Below the pieces are notes generated by a model, which saw only the letters and a list, made by a program, of their open reading frames with translations, searched no databases and was not told the origin of the DNA. The translations under genes were made by a program, and so were the position numbers. DNA of 55,976 nt from Thermotogota bacterium (GTDB lineage: Bacteria > Thermotogota > Thermotogae > Petrotogales > Petrotogaceae): positions 1 to 55,976 of the forward strand of contig JAKOZG010000011.1 of assembly GCA_029780115.1 (NCBI GenBank), in the 5' to 3' direction. Below, one piece after another: positions 8,086 to 16,639 of this stretch. Numbering within the stretch: the first letter of the stretch is position 1; the number at the start of each line of letters is the position of its first letter.

Positions 8086-8877
8086 ATGGCTGAAAATCAA
8101 AACATATTGGAGTTAAATTCTGCTATGATGCGGAATACCTATAAAATCGAAGGAGATGGTTCTATTGGATCATGCTTTTTGATTGGGAAACCTTTTAAGA
8201 AAGACCCAACCAGGGCATATTTAGTTTTAGTAACGGCTGCACATGTACTTGAAGATATGAAAGGTGAGGAGGCAACAATTTATTTACGGAAGAAACAAAA
8301 TGATAATTCATTCGTAAAGATTTCTTGGAAGATTAAAATACGTCAAGGTAGTAATGCTTTATGGGTTAAAAATAAATCAGGAATTGATGTTGCTGTAATG
8401 TATACTAGACTACCAGAGGATATTGATCATCAACTTCTGCCTACAACTATGTTTGCTGACGATAAAGTTTTAACTGGCTTTGAAATTCATCCTGGTGACG
8501 AAATGTTTTGTTTAGGTTTTCCTTTCGGGGTCGAAGCAAACGAAGCAGGATTTCCTATTTTAAGGAGTGGTAAAGTTGCATCTTTTCCTCTTGTTCCCAC
8601 ACAAAAAAATGAATCTTTTTTACTTGATTTTGAGGTTTTTAAAGGAAACAGTGGGGGGCCTGTTTATTTTGTTGAATCTAACAGAAATTATGCGGGAGGA
8701 ACACATATTGGCAAGATTCAGTTTATCGCAGGGCTTGTTTCAAAAGAGTTTAGCGTAACAGAAACTATTAAGAGTTTATATGAGACAAAACAACAAGTTC
8801 ACCCCTTATCATTAGCTGTTATAATTCATGCATCTCACATATTAGAGACAATTAATCAGTTGCCCGAACAAGAATGA
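8086..8877 (+). CDS. Trypsin-like serine protease, cytoplasmic
   Basis: A 263-residue protein with a trypsin-type triad: His in VTAAHVL, Asp in GIDVAVM and Ser in FKGNSGGPV. There is no signal peptide, membrane segment or PDZ domain, unlike housekeeping DegP/HtrA, so it probably acts inside the cell. The ATG at 8086 follows AGGGGG by eight bases; an upstream in-frame TTG at 8068 is less likely. The gene is first of three same-strand genes each followed by an attC-like palindrome, and the next two are phage-defence families. A defence role (cleaving a partner or host protein on infection) is inferred from this context only; no partner gene is fused or adjacent. Confidence 0.8.
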   Translation: MAENQNILELNSAMMRNTYKIEGDGSIGSCFLIGKPFKKDPTRAYLVLVTAAHVLEDMKGEEATIYLRKKQNDNSFVKISWKIKIRQGSNALWVKNKSGIDVAVMYTRLPEDIDHQLLPTTMFADDKVLTGFEIHPGDEMFCLGFPFGVEANEAGFPILRSGKVASFPLVPTQKNESFLLDFEVFKGNSGGPVYFVESNRNYAGGTHIGKIQFIAGLVSKEFSVTETIKSLYETKQQVHPLSLAVIIHASHILETINQLPEQE

Positions 8878-8889
8878 TTTTCGAACATC

Positions 8890-8978
8890 AGATAACACAG
8901 CATATACGCTACGGGCTAACGCCCTTGCCTTTCGGAACATTACCTTCGGCAACGTCGTATATGCTGTGACCGTTATAC
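8890..8978 (+). other. attC-like recombination site A
   Basis: An 89-nt imperfect palindrome directly after the protease gene. Outer boxes are AGATAAC (8890-8896) and GTTATAC (8972-8978). Inner arms ACAGCATATACG (8897-8908) and CGTATATGCTGT (8956-8967) pair perfectly over 12 bp. The centre contains TTGCC..TTCGGCAACG, a motif also seen at the other two sites. Box order and size match integron attC sites (RYYYAAC ... GTTRRRY). There is no T-run, so it is not a simple terminator. Confidence 0.6.
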
Positions 8979-9019
8979 GCAATCGGACTTCGGCGAAAAA
9001 AATGCAGGAGGTTTAAATC

Positions 9020-10612
9020 ATGGCAAAATTAGAAAGAACTGATAAGCCTGTAAGCGTGCTTCTTGAAGAACTTGGAAAAGGAGTACTAGGATTGCCTGAA
9101 ATACAAAGAAGTTATGTATGGAACAGACCACAAGCCAGAGACTTGGTAGATTCTCTATACCGCGAATATCCATCGGGGCTTATTCTTCTATGGAAACCCA
9201 AAGAGCTACCCGAACTACGAAATACATCTCTTGGCGAGAATAGCGGAAGAGCTCCTGATTTCTTGATTTTAGACGGACAGCAAAGATTAACATCCTTAAA
9301 GAAGGTATTTAGCGGAGAAATAGATGTTTATTTCAATGTTGAGGAGGAATCATTTCAGATTTATAGCCCAAAATTGAAAGCAAACCCCTTGTGGATTTCA
9401 CTAAAGGACGTAATTAACGAAGGTGCAGTTAAAGTCTGGCTGAAACTAAAACTACAATTGGATTCGCATTCCTTGCAGGTTGATGAGTCGAAATTAGACG
9501 AATACCTTTATAGGTTGTCCGCACTAGAAAAAATTAAAGAATATCGTTATCCAGTCATGATTATACATACAGATGATTATGAAGAAATTACAGAATCGTT
9601 CATAAGAGTCAATTCAAGAGGAACTAGGCTAAGAGAATCAGAATTGGCTATGGCTCAGCTCGCATTTCATTGGCCGGGAGCTTTAGTTAAAGAATTTGAA
9701 AGTGCTTTGGATGATTATGAGCAGGTAAACTATGATTTAGAAGCTCGTTTTCTGATGAGGTGCTTTGTTGCTGTCAGCACTAATCAAAGCAGATTTCGGT
9801 ATTTGAGTGCTTTATGGAAGAAAAGCTCTGCTGAACTAGAGGATGTATGGAAAAAAACTAAGAAAGCCGTTGATTACACTATTAACTTCTTGAGGGATAA
9901 TGCTGGAATCGAGTCGTCAGACTGGATACCTTCTATAAATGCGCTTGTTCCTCTTGTGATTTACTTCTCAAAAAAACAAGGGCACGTAACAGATGATGAG
10001 GTAAAAGGGCTTTTATTTTGGTTTTTTGAAGCAACTATACACGGGCGGTTTACAGGCAGCCCAGAAACTAAGATTGATCAAGATTTGAAAGCTATAGAAT
10101 CCGCTGATCCGATTAAAAGCATGGTTGCTAATTTAAGAAGGGATGTTCCTAGTTTTGACATAACACCTGAGATGATAGAAGGAAAGTATCAGCGGCATTC
10201 ATTTCTACCTTTGATATTTGTTATTTTGAGAAAGAAAAATGCCAAAGACTGGTTTACAGGGACCATTCTAAGTTCCACTAACGTAGGACCTGAACATAAA
10301 CTAGAACTGCACCACATCTTTCCAAAGGCAGTATTGAAAGAAAGTGGAGATTTCAAAACACATGAAATCGATGACATTGCAAATATTGCATTCCTTTCAC
10401 AAAAGGCAAACAGAACAATCTTGAAATCCAAACCTGAGGATTACTTAACCAAAATTGAAGTAGATCGCTTGAAAAGCCAGTACGTTCCTATGGATGCAAA
10501 TTTATGGAAGGTGGATAGGTTTAGAGATTTTCTAGTGGCGAGAAGAAAACTTATAACGGAAGCAATAAATGAGTATATGAAGGAGATTGGTGGAAGATAT
10601 TTTGATTTATAG
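9020..10612 (+). CDS. GmrSD-like DUF262/DUF1524 restriction endonuclease
   Basis: A 530-residue single-chain protein of the GmrSD type. The N-terminal DUF262 domain shows LPEIQRSYVWNRPQARDLVD and the nucleotide-binding/ParB-like ILDGQQRLTSL at about residue 90. The C-terminal DUF1524 HNH-type domain shows ELHHIFPKAVL and DDIANIAFLSQKANRTI. Family members cut phage DNA carrying modified cytosines, using NTP; the substrate here is unknown. ATG 9020 follows AGGAGG. It is the second cassette of the attC-flanked run, separated from the protease by site A and from apeA by site B. Confidence 0.88.
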   Translation: MAKLERTDKPVSVLLEELGKGVLGLPEIQRSYVWNRPQARDLVDSLYREYPSGLILLWKPKELPELRNTSLGENSGRAPDFLILDGQQRLTSLKKVFSGEIDVYFNVEEESFQIYSPKLKANPLWISLKDVINEGAVKVWLKLKLQLDSHSLQVDESKLDEYLYRLSALEKIKEYRYPVMIIHTDDYEEITESFIRVNSRGTRLRESELAMAQLAFHWPGALVKEFESALDDYEQVNYDLEARFLMRCFVAVSTNQSRFRYLSALWKKSSAELEDVWKKTKKAVDYTINFLRDNAGIESSDWIPSINALVPLVIYFSKKQGHVTDDEVKGLLFWFFEATIHGRFTGSPETKIDQDLKAIESADPIKSMVANLRRDVPSFDITPEMIEGKYQRHSFLPLIFVILRKKNAKDWFTGTILSSTNVGPEHKLELHHIFPKAVLKESGDFKTHEIDDIANIAFLSQKANRTILKSKPEDYLTKIEVDRLKSQYVPMDANLWKVDRFRDFLVARRKLITEAINEYMKEIGGRYFDL

Positions 10613-10635
10613 TTAATTCGCCTTCGTCCGACAGC

Positions 10636-10713
10636 GTATAACAGCGGATAAAAGGCTCACTTCGTTCGCTTAAACTGCCTTCAGCAACTTCTTTTATCCG
10701 CAAAACATTAGGC
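10636..10713 (+). other. attC-like recombination site B
   Basis: A 78-nt site just after the GmrSD gene. Outer boxes are GTATAAC (10636-10642) and ATTAGGC (10707-10713, one base from consensus GTTAGGC). Inner arms GCGGATAAAAG (10644-10654) and CTTTTATCCGC (10691-10701) are perfectly complementary. The centre carries CACTTCGTTCGC and TGCCTTCAGCAAC. The next cassette gene begins within 30 bases, the tight packing expected of integron cassettes. Confidence 0.6.
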
Positions 10714-10739
10714 GAAATAGCCAAGGAGGTAAGTAAAAA

Positions 10740-12119
10740 ACGATTGAAGAATTTGAATACAAGGGTATATGGTGGCTTCCCGACAAGCCTAAAAAACGAA
10801 TTTCAGGCACACTTAGGTTTACTCCTAATGAAGGAGCGATTTTGGACTTAACAGGTTCTTTTAAAGATATCAGGGATATAAACAAAATATTAGAGTCAGA
10901 AATTATACTAGGGATTTCATCTAATGGGAAAAACATTACCTTGTACAATTGTTTTGAAACTAAGTCAAGTTTTAGCGTCCCAGGATTTCAAACCTCTTCA
11001 TTTTACGCTGACATGGTTTTTATAGGCGCTCACTTCCAGAAGTCAGAGAATATCAAATTTAAGAGTATCTCTGTTCATTATTTGCATTTGGATGAATGGG
11101 CTAATATCTCCGGGTTTGATATTCAACGTCTCCCCGATAGGGAGGTAGTTATAAAATACAAGTTACCTGAGCCTATTAAGGCAAGTATCAATGATGACTA
11201 CACGATACACATTATTATCAAGGCTAAAGGCCCTACTCTTTCTGTTGTGCAAAAAGAGGTAAGTATTACGCAGAAAACTTACATACAAATAAAAGCATTA
11301 GAAGAAAAATCCTTCGAAGAATATATGAAAGTAATGTATCATATACAGAATTTTTTAAGTTTGGGAGTTATGGAGCCAGTATATCCATTGATTATTGAAG
11401 GAACAGCAGAAGTTTGCAAAAATATGATAGGGGATACACCATATTACCCACCGATTGAGATATTTTATAGACTAACAAACATTTCCACCACGGTATCTAA
11501 AACATTACTGCCATTGGATATGCTTTTCTCTTTTAGAGACATTTCGGATAGGTTTGAAGGTTTTCTTAAAAATTGGTTTGGAAAAGCAGAGTTGTTAGAA
11601 CCAGTTTATGATTTATATTTTGGTACATTATACAACCCCCGCATGTATTTACAACATCAGTTCTTAAGTCTGGTTCAAGCAATAGAGTCATACCACAGAA
11701 GAATTATGAAAAACTACGAATCACCAGAAGAAGAACACGATAAGCGGATTGAAGAAATTCTCAATACCATTCCAGAAAAGAATAAAGAATGGTTAAAAAG
11801 TAGACTTGCGTATAGCAACGAACCCACTTTGCGAGAGAGATTGAGGGGGATTTTTGATGAGTACTCGGAGATTGTAAACAATTTTATAGAAGATAAAAAG
11901 ACCTTTATTCAAAAAGTAGTTGTAACCAGAAATTACTTGACTCATTATGATTCAAGCTTGAAGGATCAAGCTGCTGAAAGAGAAGAACTTTATCACATTA
12001 CACAAAAGCTTAAAATATTGCTTGAGGTATGCTTGTTGGCACAGTTAGGTTTCAGTTTTGATGATATTAAGAGCCTAATTTCAAGAAATAGGAGATATCG
12101 GCATGAATCTATTCAATAG
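10740..12119 (+). CDS. ApeA-like HEPN abortive-infection protein, unusual start
   Basis: About 459 residues. The N-terminal part (FEYKGIWWLPDKPKKRISG and LHLDEWANISGF) matches the ApeA N-terminal domain. Near the C-terminus VTRNYLTHYD carries the HEPN RNase motif R-x4-H. ApeA proteins are phage-triggered RNases that block growth or replication. The frame opens after TAA 10734-10736 behind AAGGAGG (10723-10729), but the codons at the right distance are ACG (10740) and ATT (10743). The first ordinary start, TTG 10842, would delete the conserved first 34 residues. A mutated ATG, or initiation at a rare codon, is therefore likely. Third gene of the cassette run. Confidence 0.75.
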   Translation, partial: TIEEFEYKGIWWLPDKPKKRISGTLRFTPNEGAILDLTGSFKDIRDINKILESEIILGISSNGKNITLYNCFETKSSFSVPGFQTSSFYADMVFIGAHFQKSENIKFKSISVHYLHLDEWANISGFDIQRLPDREVVIKYKLPEPIKASINDDYTIHIIIKAKGPTLSVVQKEVSITQKTYIQIKALEEKSFEEYMKVMYHIQNFLSLGVMEPVYPLIIEGTAEVCKNMIGDTPYYPPIEIFYRLTNISTTVSKTLLPLDMLFSFRDISDRFEGFLKNWFGKAELLEPVYDLYFGTLYNPRMYLQHQFLSLVQAIESYHRRIMKNYESPEEEHDKRIEEILNTIPEKNKEWLKSRLAYSNEPTLRERLRGIFDEYSEIVNNFIEDKKTFIQKVVVTRNYLTHYDSSLKDQAAEREELYHITQKLKILLEVCLLAQLGFSFDDIKSLISRNRRYRHESIQ

Positions 12120-12125
12120 CGCTTC

Positions 12126-12200
12126 AGCTAACAGCGGATAAAAGGCTTCGCTACGCCTAACTTGCCTTCGGCAACGTCATATATGCTGGGACTGTTATTC
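12126..12200 (+). other. attC-like recombination site C, chimeric
   Basis: A 75-nt site following apeA. Boxes are AGCTAAC (12126-12132) and GTTATTC (12194-12200). The left arm GCGGATAAAAG is identical to that of site B, while the right side CATATATGCTGGGACTG resembles site A. The two arms therefore do not pair. The centre (ACTTGCCTTCGGCAACGTC) is common to A and C. It looks like two attC sites joined through their shared middle. Confidence 0.5.
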
Positions 12201-12347
12201 GACATTGCTTCAAAGTTCATATATTCGATTATCTATACAAATGTTGAAAAGGAAAAATAATTATGGATAAGAATCTGATTGTAAATGGTAAAATAAAAAT
12301 GTAGGAAAAGTTGCAAATAAAAATGGTATCCTTCTCTTAGAGTTTGA

Positions 12348-13295
12348 ATAGGGACATATTCTAATTTCAGTAAATATGTGAAAAGGAAGGAGATGAGACC
12401 AGAGAAATCAGTGAAAGGGCATCCGAGGTTTGAAACATTAGAAGGATTACAAGCACAGGTAGATTGGAAAGAAGATATAAAACTATATTCGAAAACAGGA
12501 GAAAAATTTGAATTCAATGTATTTAGCTACAAGTTAGGATACTCGAGATACTGTTACTTTGAATACAGGAAAGAAAAGACACAACAAGATTTATTTGAAT
12601 GTTTAATATCGGCATTTAAGCAAACGGGAGGTGTTCCAAAAGAGATATTGTTTGACAATATGGGAACGATTGTTGACATCAACGGAACTGGTAGAAAGAT
12701 AAACAATAAAATGAGGGCATTTGCAAAAGATTTTGGATTCAAAATAAAGCTATGTAAACCAGCTCATTCATATACGAAAGGAAAGATAGAATTGGCCAAC
12801 AAATTTGTTTCATGGATACTACCATACGACAGAGAGTTTGAAAGCGAAGAAGAACTAAAGGAGATAATAAAAAGGATAAATTACAAAGTAAACACTCAGA
12901 TAAGTCAAGCAACAAATGTTTCACCTATCCTTTTGCTTCAAAAAGAGAAAGAGTATCTATCTCCTGTGCCAAATGTGAATATCGTTGAATCTTATTTAGA
13001 CCACCATCTCAAAGTGAAGGTCCATAAAGACTCACTAATATACTACAAAGGAAATAGATACTCTGTTCCTGAAAAATATATAAATAAAACTGTAAGTTTG
13101 AAAGTAAAAGAAAACCTTTTGTATATATATTATAGCACAGAACTAATAACAGTACACAAAATTATTGAAGAAACCAAAAAAATCAACTATCTACCTGAAC
13201 ATTACAAGATACTAATGAGTAAGCACATAAAAAACAAAGAAGAGTTAGAAGAAATCTGTTCTAACAACTTAAAAAGATTAAATAATCTTTTGTGA
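12348..13295 (+). pseudogene. istA: IS21-family transposase IstA, N-terminus missing
   Basis: The DDE transposase of an IS21 element. Catalytic acidic residues are visible in QVDWKED, LFDNMGT and KGKIELANKF. The frame can be read from just after a TGA at 12345-12347; the first 100 or so residues with the helix-turn-helix expected in IstA are absent. Translation from GTG 12378 would give a 305-residue product. The region before it (12201-12347) holds no recognisable IstA N-terminus or clear IS end. The same truncated 5' region occurs at 839-983. istB follows 12 bases after the stop, as in complete IS21 elements. Confidence 0.85.
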
Positions 13296-13307
13296 AAGGT
13301 GGGAGAT

Positions 13308-13898
13308 ATGAGTAACTATATAAAGCTTCAAAATAACTTAGAAGAATTGAATCTCATTCATATGAAAAATAATTTAGATAAATATTTAAATTTAATAAAA
13401 GAAGGAGAAAAGAGTTTTGTAGATGCGTTGTATGAATTGAGTGAATTAGAAATAAAAGCAAAAGAGAAAAGAGCTATGTATTCATGTGTAAGGGTAGCAA
13501 ACTTTCCTTTCTTGAAAGGAACAGAGGATTTTGATTTTGACTTTCAACCAGCAATAAATAAACAGGAGATATTGGATTTAAAAAGTTTGAGATTTGTAGA
13601 GAACAAAGAAAATATATTGTTTGTGGGAACACCTGGAGTAGGTAAGACACACTTAGCAGTTTCAATAGCAATAGAAGCAGCAAAACACAGATATTCGACT
13701 TATTTTATCTATTTCTATGACTTAATGTCACAACTAAAAAAAGCGTTGTTGGAAAATAGGCTAGAGATAAGGTTGAAACATTTTGCAAAATACAAAGTAC
13801 TTGTAATAGATGAGATAGGTTATTTACCAATAGATAATGACAGTTCTAATTTGTTTTTTCAATTGATTTCAGATATGAACATAATACAAATGGTTTGA
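13308..13898 (+). pseudogene. istB: IS21 helper ATPase IstB, C-terminus frameshifted
   Basis: The AAA+ ATPase that assists IstA. Walker A is GTPGVGKTH and Walker B VLVIDEIGYLP, both intact. ATG 13308 has an AAGGTGG site. After FFQLIS the reading changes to DMNIIQMV and stops, while another frame continues RYEHNTNGLTIIK, the expected IstB continuation (R-Y-E..N..I-I). So a small indel near 13868-13870 has broken it, and the sequence past 13915 is no longer IstB. About 60 residues are lost. Neither right end nor target duplication could be found. Confidence 0.85.
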
Positions 13899-13951
13899 CT
13901 ATTATTAAACAAGTCGAGCATTATATAAGCATAGATAAAAGGTTAAAATTA

Positions 13952-14003
13952 GCCCACTAATCTTAAACTGGTATCAAAGACTGAATTTCCAAAAATTCTC
14001 ACT
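13952..14003. repeat. Left copy of inverted repeat flanking the Type III R-M module
   Basis: The roughly 52-bp segment starting GCCCACTAATCTTAAACTGG and containing CTGAATTTCCAAAAATTC recurs in inverted orientation at 18992-19044 with only a few mismatches. The pair encloses res, mod and the XRE gene. It lies just past the broken istB. The remainder of 13899-14104 contains a local GCAAAAAGTTTTTGC palindrome near 14022 and no gene. Confidence 0.8.
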
Positions 14004-14104
14004 TCAGATAACATTCCCGGCGCAAAAAGTTTTTGCTTCGCAAAAATTTAGGTGAGTGAGAGAAAATCTTTTATGCTCTCGTATGAACTGGCAGTATCAT
14101 TTTA

Positions 14105-16639
14105 TTAACTCAAAGTAGAAATCATTTCTTTAACACTCTTAAATCTATATTTTTCAAAATCTTCCTGATTAACTCTTATGAATGTCCACGTATTCCCTGT
14201 TAAACTTGTAGCATCCTCGCACCACTGCTTTGCCCTTTTATCTTTGTGAGCTACCTCTAAATCAATCAATCCTTTTGTTTCTATTAACCAGTACTCTCCA
14301 TCAGTAAGTTTTACTAAAAAATCAGGATAATAATATCTTCTAAGATTCTCTTCGGATATGTATTCTATAAAAAAACCAATCTTTACTACTATCTTTGTAA
14401 AAGCTTCAACATCTTCAGCCCTATCCAAAAATTTAGCAAAATCTACTTCAAAATTACTATCGCAGGGGACATAATTAAAAATAGACTTGTTAGCCGGGTA
14501 TACTAACTTTGACCAGACAAACGGCTTTATATTAGAGAGTTTTGTGGTATCTACTTTTTGGGGTTCCCTTTCGATAAAAGTCCTATCTCTAAAAGCATTA
14601 ACAAACAAACTTATCAATTGTTCTTGAATTTCAGGAGAACTCAACTTATAAAGAACTCTTGGGTCTTCAAGGTCAATTTCTTGAGTAAACAATTTCTCTA
14701 CGACATATTTTTTTACCATAGGATAAAAACTTGCAAACGCACCACCGATCTTTAGTTGCTTAAGTATCTGATCTGTATAATAAGCAATCACGCTTTTAGA
14801 ATCCTGAGGTACGGGTAAATCCCATTTCCTTGTTATAACCTCCATTCCTTTGAGCATATCCACAGCAACATATTCCATTTCTAAGACTTTATTCTCTAAA
14901 GGGATAGCTAGAGAAGGCAAATTATCAACTTCTGCTTCACTTAAATAAAATTCTCTTATAAGAATTCTTGGACTCAAGATAGGTATTTCAATGTCCTTAT
15001 CCAATTTATTTTCATCTACAAATATGGTGGTTAAATTAATCGACTTCCCCGTGTCAAATTCAGCAAACTTTATACCTTCCTGTGTTTCTAATTCCTCAAG
15101 AATATCTATTAACCCTGGAGGCCCGATGACTTCGAGCACATTTATGGATTTGTCTATGTTTGCATCCTCTTCTGGGAACATTTTTCTTAAGCCTCTCCCG
15201 ATGACCTGTTCCGGAAGCACTTTTCTTTTTGAAGTATAAGACCTCAATCCTACAATCACATTTACATTTCTCACATCCCACCCCTCATTTAACATCATTG
15301 TGCTTACTATTGCCTCGTATGGATTCTCTAGCTCGTCGATTCTCTTTGCTGATTCCCTTGCTTTTGGCAAATCCTTCTTTAGTATGTTTCCAGTGCTATC
15401 CGTGTGTATCAATAATACTTTATCTTTAAGATCGGGAACGGTGGAATTAAGATACTCAAAAATTTCGTCCGCTTCCTTGTTCTCAGAACATTGAAAGAAA
15501 AGCACAGGCTTCTTTGATAAAGTTCGCAATACGTCTTTATATTCTCGCCATCTTCTTATTCCAGCATCAATCCATGCTCTATATCTCTCAACGGCCTTAG
15601 TTGAAGCAATCTCCTCAGCGCCTTTAACCAGTCCTTTTAACGGTAACTTCACAATATTCATTTCAATGGCTTCTTTCAATGAAAAGTCCACTATAATCCA
15701 CGGAAATAATGCCCCAGTTTCAGTTTTAGGTGTAGCGGTAAAGTCGAGTTCCATATTGATACCTTTGTGGTATTGAGATATCAGATTCTTGTTGAGTTCC
15801 AAAAGTATCTTCTTCCACGCCTTTTCAAAACTGTAGATATGATGTGCTTCATCCTTCAAAATCATTATATTGGGACAGGATGTCAAAACCTCTTTTATTC
15901 TATTTTCCTGATAAATATTCTGGACATTGTAAACTGTAGGTAACTCACAAACCTTATCAATATATTCTTCGGCTTCTTTCTTTCTGTTCTTTCTTTCTTC
16001 TAACTGCTGAATATTGGTTAAAAACAAAACACTTTCTGGAATAATATGAATTGGGTCTTCCTTAAGGATCACCTTAAGGTCAAATTCTTCCTGCCATTCT
16101 GGCGGGATAAATGGCCAATCCATAAATATCCTTCCATCCTTAAAATCCCTACATAGTCTATCGTAAATAATGTTTTTCTCGCCAGCGATAACCAAAAACT
16201 TAGAGGTATACTCATCTTTGTTTTCTTTCTTATGATTAAAGTAAGACCAAACTACTGCTAATGCCATTACAAAAGTCTTACCTGAACCTGTCGCCATTTT
16301 AAAGGCATAAAGCGGATACTGGTCATAAGAGGGATCATACCCTTGTATGGGTCCAGCTCCGAAGTCTCTTGCCATATCTATGAAATTACGCTTCTTCGTT
16401 ACTTCATAAACATAAATCAGTGTTTCAATCGCCTCCCTTTGGCAGAACCAAAACCCAAAGGGCTCATCATCTACAATATGATCTTCCTCAAACCAGAACT
16501 GCAACAAACGGCGGGTGGTATCTGTTGTGTTGGGGTAGCCACCTTCTCGCCAAGTAATTACAGCCTCGCGAAGTTTGTTAGCCAGGAATGCCTTACTTGG
16601 GCGTCTTTGTTCTGGATGCAAAAGTTCTGTTGGTTTCAT
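14105..16639 (-). CDS. res: Type III restriction endonuclease subunit Res
   Basis: An 844-residue ATP-dependent restriction subunit that works in complex with Mod. The SF2 helicase core has Walker A MATGSGKTFV (about residue 115), DEAH in LKDEAHHIYSF, TATPKTE and a late QVIGRGLRKM motif. The C-terminal nuclease shows a PD-(D/E)XK-like YYPDFLVKL followed by YWLIETKGL. Length is slightly below many Type III Res proteins but all key motifs are present. Its ATG overlaps the mod stop by four bases (ATGA, 16636-16639), implying translational coupling. Confidence 0.93.
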   Translation of the reverse strand: MKPTELLHPEQRRPSKAFLANKLREAVITWREGGYPNTTDTTRRLLQFWFEEDHIVDDEPFGFWFCQREAIETLIYVYEVTKKRNFIDMARDFGAGPIQGYDPSYDQYPLYAFKMATGSGKTFVMALAVVWSYFNHKKENKDEYTSKFLVIAGEKNIIYDRLCRDFKDGRIFMDWPFIPPEWQEEFDLKVILKEDPIHIIPESVLFLTNIQQLEERKNRKKEAEEYIDKVCELPTVYNVQNIYQENRIKEVLTSCPNIMILKDEAHHIYSFEKAWKKILLELNKNLISQYHKGINMELDFTATPKTETGALFPWIIVDFSLKEAIEMNIVKLPLKGLVKGAEEIASTKAVERYRAWIDAGIRRWREYKDVLRTLSKKPVLFFQCSENKEADEIFEYLNSTVPDLKDKVLLIHTDSTGNILKKDLPKARESAKRIDELENPYEAIVSTMMLNEGWDVRNVNVIVGLRSYTSKRKVLPEQVIGRGLRKMFPEEDANIDKSINVLEVIGPPGLIDILEELETQEGIKFAEFDTGKSINLTTIFVDENKLDKDIEIPILSPRILIREFYLSEAEVDNLPSLAIPLENKVLEMEYVAVDMLKGMEVITRKWDLPVPQDSKSVIAYYTDQILKQLKIGGAFASFYPMVKKYVVEKLFTQEIDLEDPRVLYKLSSPEIQEQLISLFVNAFRDRTFIEREPQKVDTTKLSNIKPFVWSKLVYPANKSIFNYVPCDSNFEVDFAKFLDRAEDVEAFTKIVVKIGFFIEYISEENLRRYYYPDFLVKLTDGEYWLIETKGLIDLEVAHKDKRAKQWCEDATSLTGNTWTFIRVNQEDFEKYRFKSVKEMISTLS

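Noticed and set aside
8890-10713. attC-like palindromes as ordinary transcription terminators
   Set aside because: Stems are long with 50-nt centres and no T-run follows; box order and shared centres fit recombination sites better.
12233-12347. A complete IS21 left end and istA start
   Set aside because: No helix-turn-helix coding sequence or clear terminal repeat is visible before the stop at 12345-12347.
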